In this document: piece by piece, positions 60,865 through 64,000 of the stretch
How the letters are laid out: every line of letters begins with the position of its first letter
How positions within the stretch are numbered: position 1 is the first letter of the stretch
Origin: Galaxea fascicularis
Lineage: Eukaryota > Cnidaria > Anthozoa > Scleractinia > Euphylliidae
Direction of reading: 5' to 3'
Length of the DNA stretch: 64,000 bases
Assembly (NCBI GenBank): GCA_948470475.1
Contig: OX419339.1
Coordinates: 8,408,002-8,472,001, forward strand
Notes under the pieces: model-generated
The model's database searches: none
What the model was told of the DNA's origin: nothing
Seen by the model: the letters and a program-made list of their open reading frames with translations, nothing else
Program-made: the position numbers and the translations under genes

Positions 60865-61077
60865 GTAAGTATTTTGATCCATCGCTAATGTTTTTTTCTA
60901 TTGTGAATACAGTCCTTCCCCGTTCCATTTCTGCTCTAGATTCCTCATACGTTTGATTATATTTTCGCCAGGAGCTGCTTCAGGGGACACCTAACCGCGT
61001 CAAAATAACCGTATGCGAGTGTCAGAATCGACGAATCGACAGATCTAGAGATCGCTAGAGGAAATAAAAGCGAACCC

Positions 61078-61830
61078 ATGGCGAGGATCGGTCCTCAAGG
61101 ATGCCTTGGTTATTTCGGTTGGTTTTCCTGCCGGGCACCTTCATGTCCTTACAACACAACTGGTGTTAAAGTGTCGAACTGGTGGCTGTTTCTTTGCTTG
61201 TGTTACTGTAGCTGTTTTCTTGTTGGGATTGCATTTGCGGTGGCGGGATTTGCCTCGATGGGCGTTGAAATGGCCGCTGTCGGAGTAGTTTTAGTGATCG
61301 TTGGCGCATGCTTGGCCTTTCTCTGTGATTTGCTTCGCCGATGCGGTTGCGGCTGGACTAAAATAGTTCCGGAAACAGTGTACCCGCGGCAAATCGTTCA
61401 AGAAACAGCAGAAGTGGTTTTACCTATTCCATTTCTACCAGGTTACCCTGGATTTTCTACTTCTGGAGAAGCAACACCCCCTGATAACCCCCCTCCTTAT
61501 ACGACTTCCCAGCGATCCGAAAACTTGAATACCACGTTATGGTGCTCTTGTGGAGCATCTGTAAACTTGACTGAAAGCGTTCGGGTTACTGAGAATCTGT
61601 GCAGCAGGCACGTTATAAGCACGGAGGTATCAAACACCGAACAAATACCTTCCAGACCGGAAACATCGAGCGAGGTCGGCATTGAACTCATTACCCCGGC
61701 AGTAACTGCGCAAGAGCAAAGGACTGTAAATCCTCCGCCGCCTCCTTATGACTTTGAAAGCCTCGCTGGTAGCGAGGATAGAATATCGTGGTTATACGAC
61801 ATTCCTCCGCCGTATGGGGATCTTGTTTAA
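61078..61830 (+). CDS. Family member F: Cys-rich two-pass membrane protein with three PPPY motifs
   Basis: Intronless, 250 aa, ATG 61078 (context ACCCATGG). N-terminus with several Cys and aromatics; TM1 about 35-59 (Cys-rich, CYCSCFLVGIAFAVAG), TM2 about 63-85 (VGVVLVIVGACLAFLC), then a basic Cys cluster (RRCGCGW). The tail carries NPPPYTT (PPxY 138-141), PPPPPYDF (221-224) and IPPPYGDLV (243-246) at the extreme C-terminus. The membrane-proximal Cys residues could be palmitoylated (inference). The final GDLV loosely fits a class III PDZ ligand. It is the most diverged member; the shared layout and position argue for membership, but independent origin is possible. Confidence 0.8.
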   Translation: MARIGPQGCLGYFGWFSCRAPSCPYNTTGVKVSNWWLFLCLCYCSCFLVGIAFAVAGFASMGVEMAAVGVVLVIVGACLAFLCDLLRRCGCGWTKIVPETVYPRQIVQETAEVVLPIPFLPGYPGFSTSGEATPPDNPPPYTTSQRSENLNTTLWCSCGASVNLTESVRVTENLCSRHVISTEVSNTEQIPSRPETSSEVGIELITPAVTAQEQRTVNPPPPPYDFESLAGSEDRISWLYDIPPPYGDLV

Positions 61831-63781
61831 AGAGCTGTTTAAGCCTATGAGTTGAGGTATGGTTACCTCGTAAATCCGTCCCCATGAAGCTCGATGGACT
61901 CACGCATGCACGCCATCTAGGCGCGGCTACTAAAGAAAATAAGATATCGCTCAAAGGTAGAATGCTCAGTGGAGAAAACCAAAATCCAATCCGCTTCGAT
62001 TGTATTGAGCAACCGATTATCCAAAGAACGCTGATTTAGAGTCAGCCGGGTTTCCGAAGTAGCTGGCAAACAAATTCTGAAATTGGCGTAGGTTATTTTT
62101 ATGCCGGATTAGAGAGCTATCTACAGCCGGTACTACGCCGCTTGGTCTACAGTAGTCTCGTGAATCTCACGTCAGTGTTTTTCTAGTACTATCTTAGTTG
62201 TTTCCTGAACAGCACGTTACCTAGCTATCCATTAGCCCCTTATTACGCGGTTGTCAGACGAGCAGAAAAATGCGGAATACTACCAGATTGGGTGACTATT
62301 TTTGTTAGATTACTTCTCCGCGTTATCTGATCCCCTCGATACCGCTTTGAAATTCTCTAAATTCCCGCCATAATTGGGAAATCGGGGTCATATCTGTGAA
62401 TCACTCCCTTCAAAGGACATGTGAGGCACAAGGTTATATCCGGAGACGACTGAGAATTTTTCGTTCCGTAACCACTCTAAAGCAAATAACTTCTGCTAGC
62501 ATAACCTTTTGCCGCCATTCTTCATTTATTTCAAAACTGCGCTCTTTTTTTACCGATTCCAGGGTTGTCAGCGCAACCTTCAGATTGCTAGGCCCCCTTG
62601 GCAGGTTTCAGTTCTGGGATTCCGATAAAATATTTCTTTTGCCAAATCAAGAACTTTTGGCCTGAGGTGCTTCATCGTGTCTTCCTTATATCATTCGTTT
62701 TCCCAAAAATCGACAAGGGATCTAACTTTCGTTCTAAAAGCTAGGTGTTAGGATACGACGGATAAAGCAATTACGTAACTCATCTCCCTGTGAAAAGGGA
62801 TGAAGCCGACAAGGAGTTGCGAAAATGTCTGCGAATAAGGTCATGTATTGTTGTATAAAAGGGGTATTCTGTTATTCTTATCTCGTTATACTGTCTCGAT
62901 TTACATTTCCGGCTTTCTTTAATGCATCCACCTTTTCCCTTCAACACGCAAAGATTGTTACTGAAATAAAAGACCGACAGTGCCGGTGACGCTTGAATCA
63001 AAGCGAAAGTTGATATGTCGGATATTAATGGACCGGGAATATGAAAAAAGGAACAATTTCCCTGGAAAATGTTTCAGAATGGTTGATCATGAATAATGCC
63101 AAGTAGTGAACCCTTAAGAAACATGAAGGAAACGGGGGCGGATGTATGTACAAGCTGACAGTCTTTCACTCACTTTGCTCTAAGCAATCAGCGTAACAAG
63201 TTGTAAGTCTTGCTGACAGTTAGTGAGACTGGTTTAAACCTCAAGTGAGGAAAGGATATTCTAAATTCTCATGAACCGATTATTTTTACACAGTATCAGA
63301 AGCACTTGTTTATTGACATACTATTAAAGCTTTCATCTCATGGCCCAATGTAGTAGGACTAGTAGCACTTTTACAAACACAACTTCGTGAATCGCGGCTG
63401 CAAATCACGGAAGTGTGCCGGTCACGAAAACATCGGCCTCTCATGATCAGTTGAATTAAAGGACCATGAAAATTAGCGACAGATGTACAAGGAATGTGAT
63501 TTTTGTGTGGCATCGGTTGCTGGATCGATGGATGTCTGAAAACGAACCTGAGTAGTAAGAAACGCAACCCCAGAGTAGACATCTATAATTCTTTCCACTG
63601 GTCAAGGGTGTCGAAGCAACTTATGTATATCCCTTTTGTGATGTCACACTAACAGATATAACCTTCAAGAGTAAAGCAGATTCTTTTTTTTTTCATTACT
63701 TAATCTTGGTATTTTGGTGATACTTTTTAAAAATGTGTAACATAAGATATGTAGTTTTTATCTTATAAGGAATAAATACAC

Positions 63782-63823
<42 letters not shown>

Positions 63824-64000
63824 AAAGACATTGAATTTTCCGCATGTGAAATTTCCGGACTGTGTTGTATTTTCAGTTGTATTTATTTACTTCAAGAGAA
63901 AATATTTTGTTTTCTTTTAATTTTCGCATGTTTTTAAATTAAAATGAACCACTTTAGAAAAGTATATTAGTCAGTAATTATTGTCTAAAAAGAATAAGCA
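61831..64000. other. Right flank after gene F
   Basis: No coding signature; a TTA microsatellite near the end. Confidence 0.5.
63783..63819 (+). repeat. (TTA)n microsatellite
   Basis: About 12 TTA units near the right edge. Confidence 0.95.

Overview
The window looks like eukaryotic nuclear DNA from a cnidarian, most likely an anthozoan such as a stony coral. The reasons are small GT-AG-split metazoan genes, moderately AT-rich intergenic DNA, abundant short inverted-repeat transposons (MITEs), tRNA-headed SINEs and Penelope-like tails. Species assignment is an inference; no rRNA or mitochondrial marker is present.

Left third (1-23 kb), conserved multi-exon genes. Two tandem minus-strand copies of an SLC10A7/BASS-type transporter lie at 793-3684 (last exon off the left edge) and 5429-9781 (complete, 400 aa). 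A TMEM104-like multipass membrane protein follows on the minus strand (13363-16842, N-terminal exon not found). Two decayed copies of its last exon lie directly downstream. Facing away from it on the plus strand is a four-exon enoyl-CoA isomerase/hydratase gene (19027-22946, 248 aa) ending in the peroxisomal signal SKL.

Right two thirds (24-62 kb), a dispersed cluster of six intronless reading frames: A 24769-25449 (+), B 31194-31670 (+), C 35685-36269 (-), D 44548-45045 (-), E 55032-55640 (+) and F 61078-61830 (+). Each encodes a short N-terminus, two closely spaced membrane helices and a long polar C-terminal tail with one to three PPxY motifs, the ligand of NEDD4-family WW domains. A also has a PSAP motif (TSG101/ESCRT type). 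B, C and D share an extra motif, P-I-H-x-V-[ED]-V-x-I, about 10 residues before the first PPSY. E ends in a PDZ-ligand-like sequence. This looks like a local family of membrane adaptors that could recruit ubiquitin ligases, and it is the most novel biology here. B is interrupted by a 1,166-bp transposon with 9-bp target duplications and about 80-bp terminal repeats. The element's end now encodes the last ten residues, while the old tail is stranded beyond it.

The rest is transposon debris and microsatellites: a Harbinger-like element (8263-9212) carrying a nested 70-bp MITE, a TTAA-flanked element (49502-50345), many hairpin MITEs, three SINE types, hammerhead-like and Penelope-like tails, a 319-bp-period tandem duplication (41891-42512) and an 85-bp near-perfect palindrome (47575-47659). 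I see no convincing genes in 36.3-44.5 kb, 45.1-55.0 kb or 61.9-64.0 kb.
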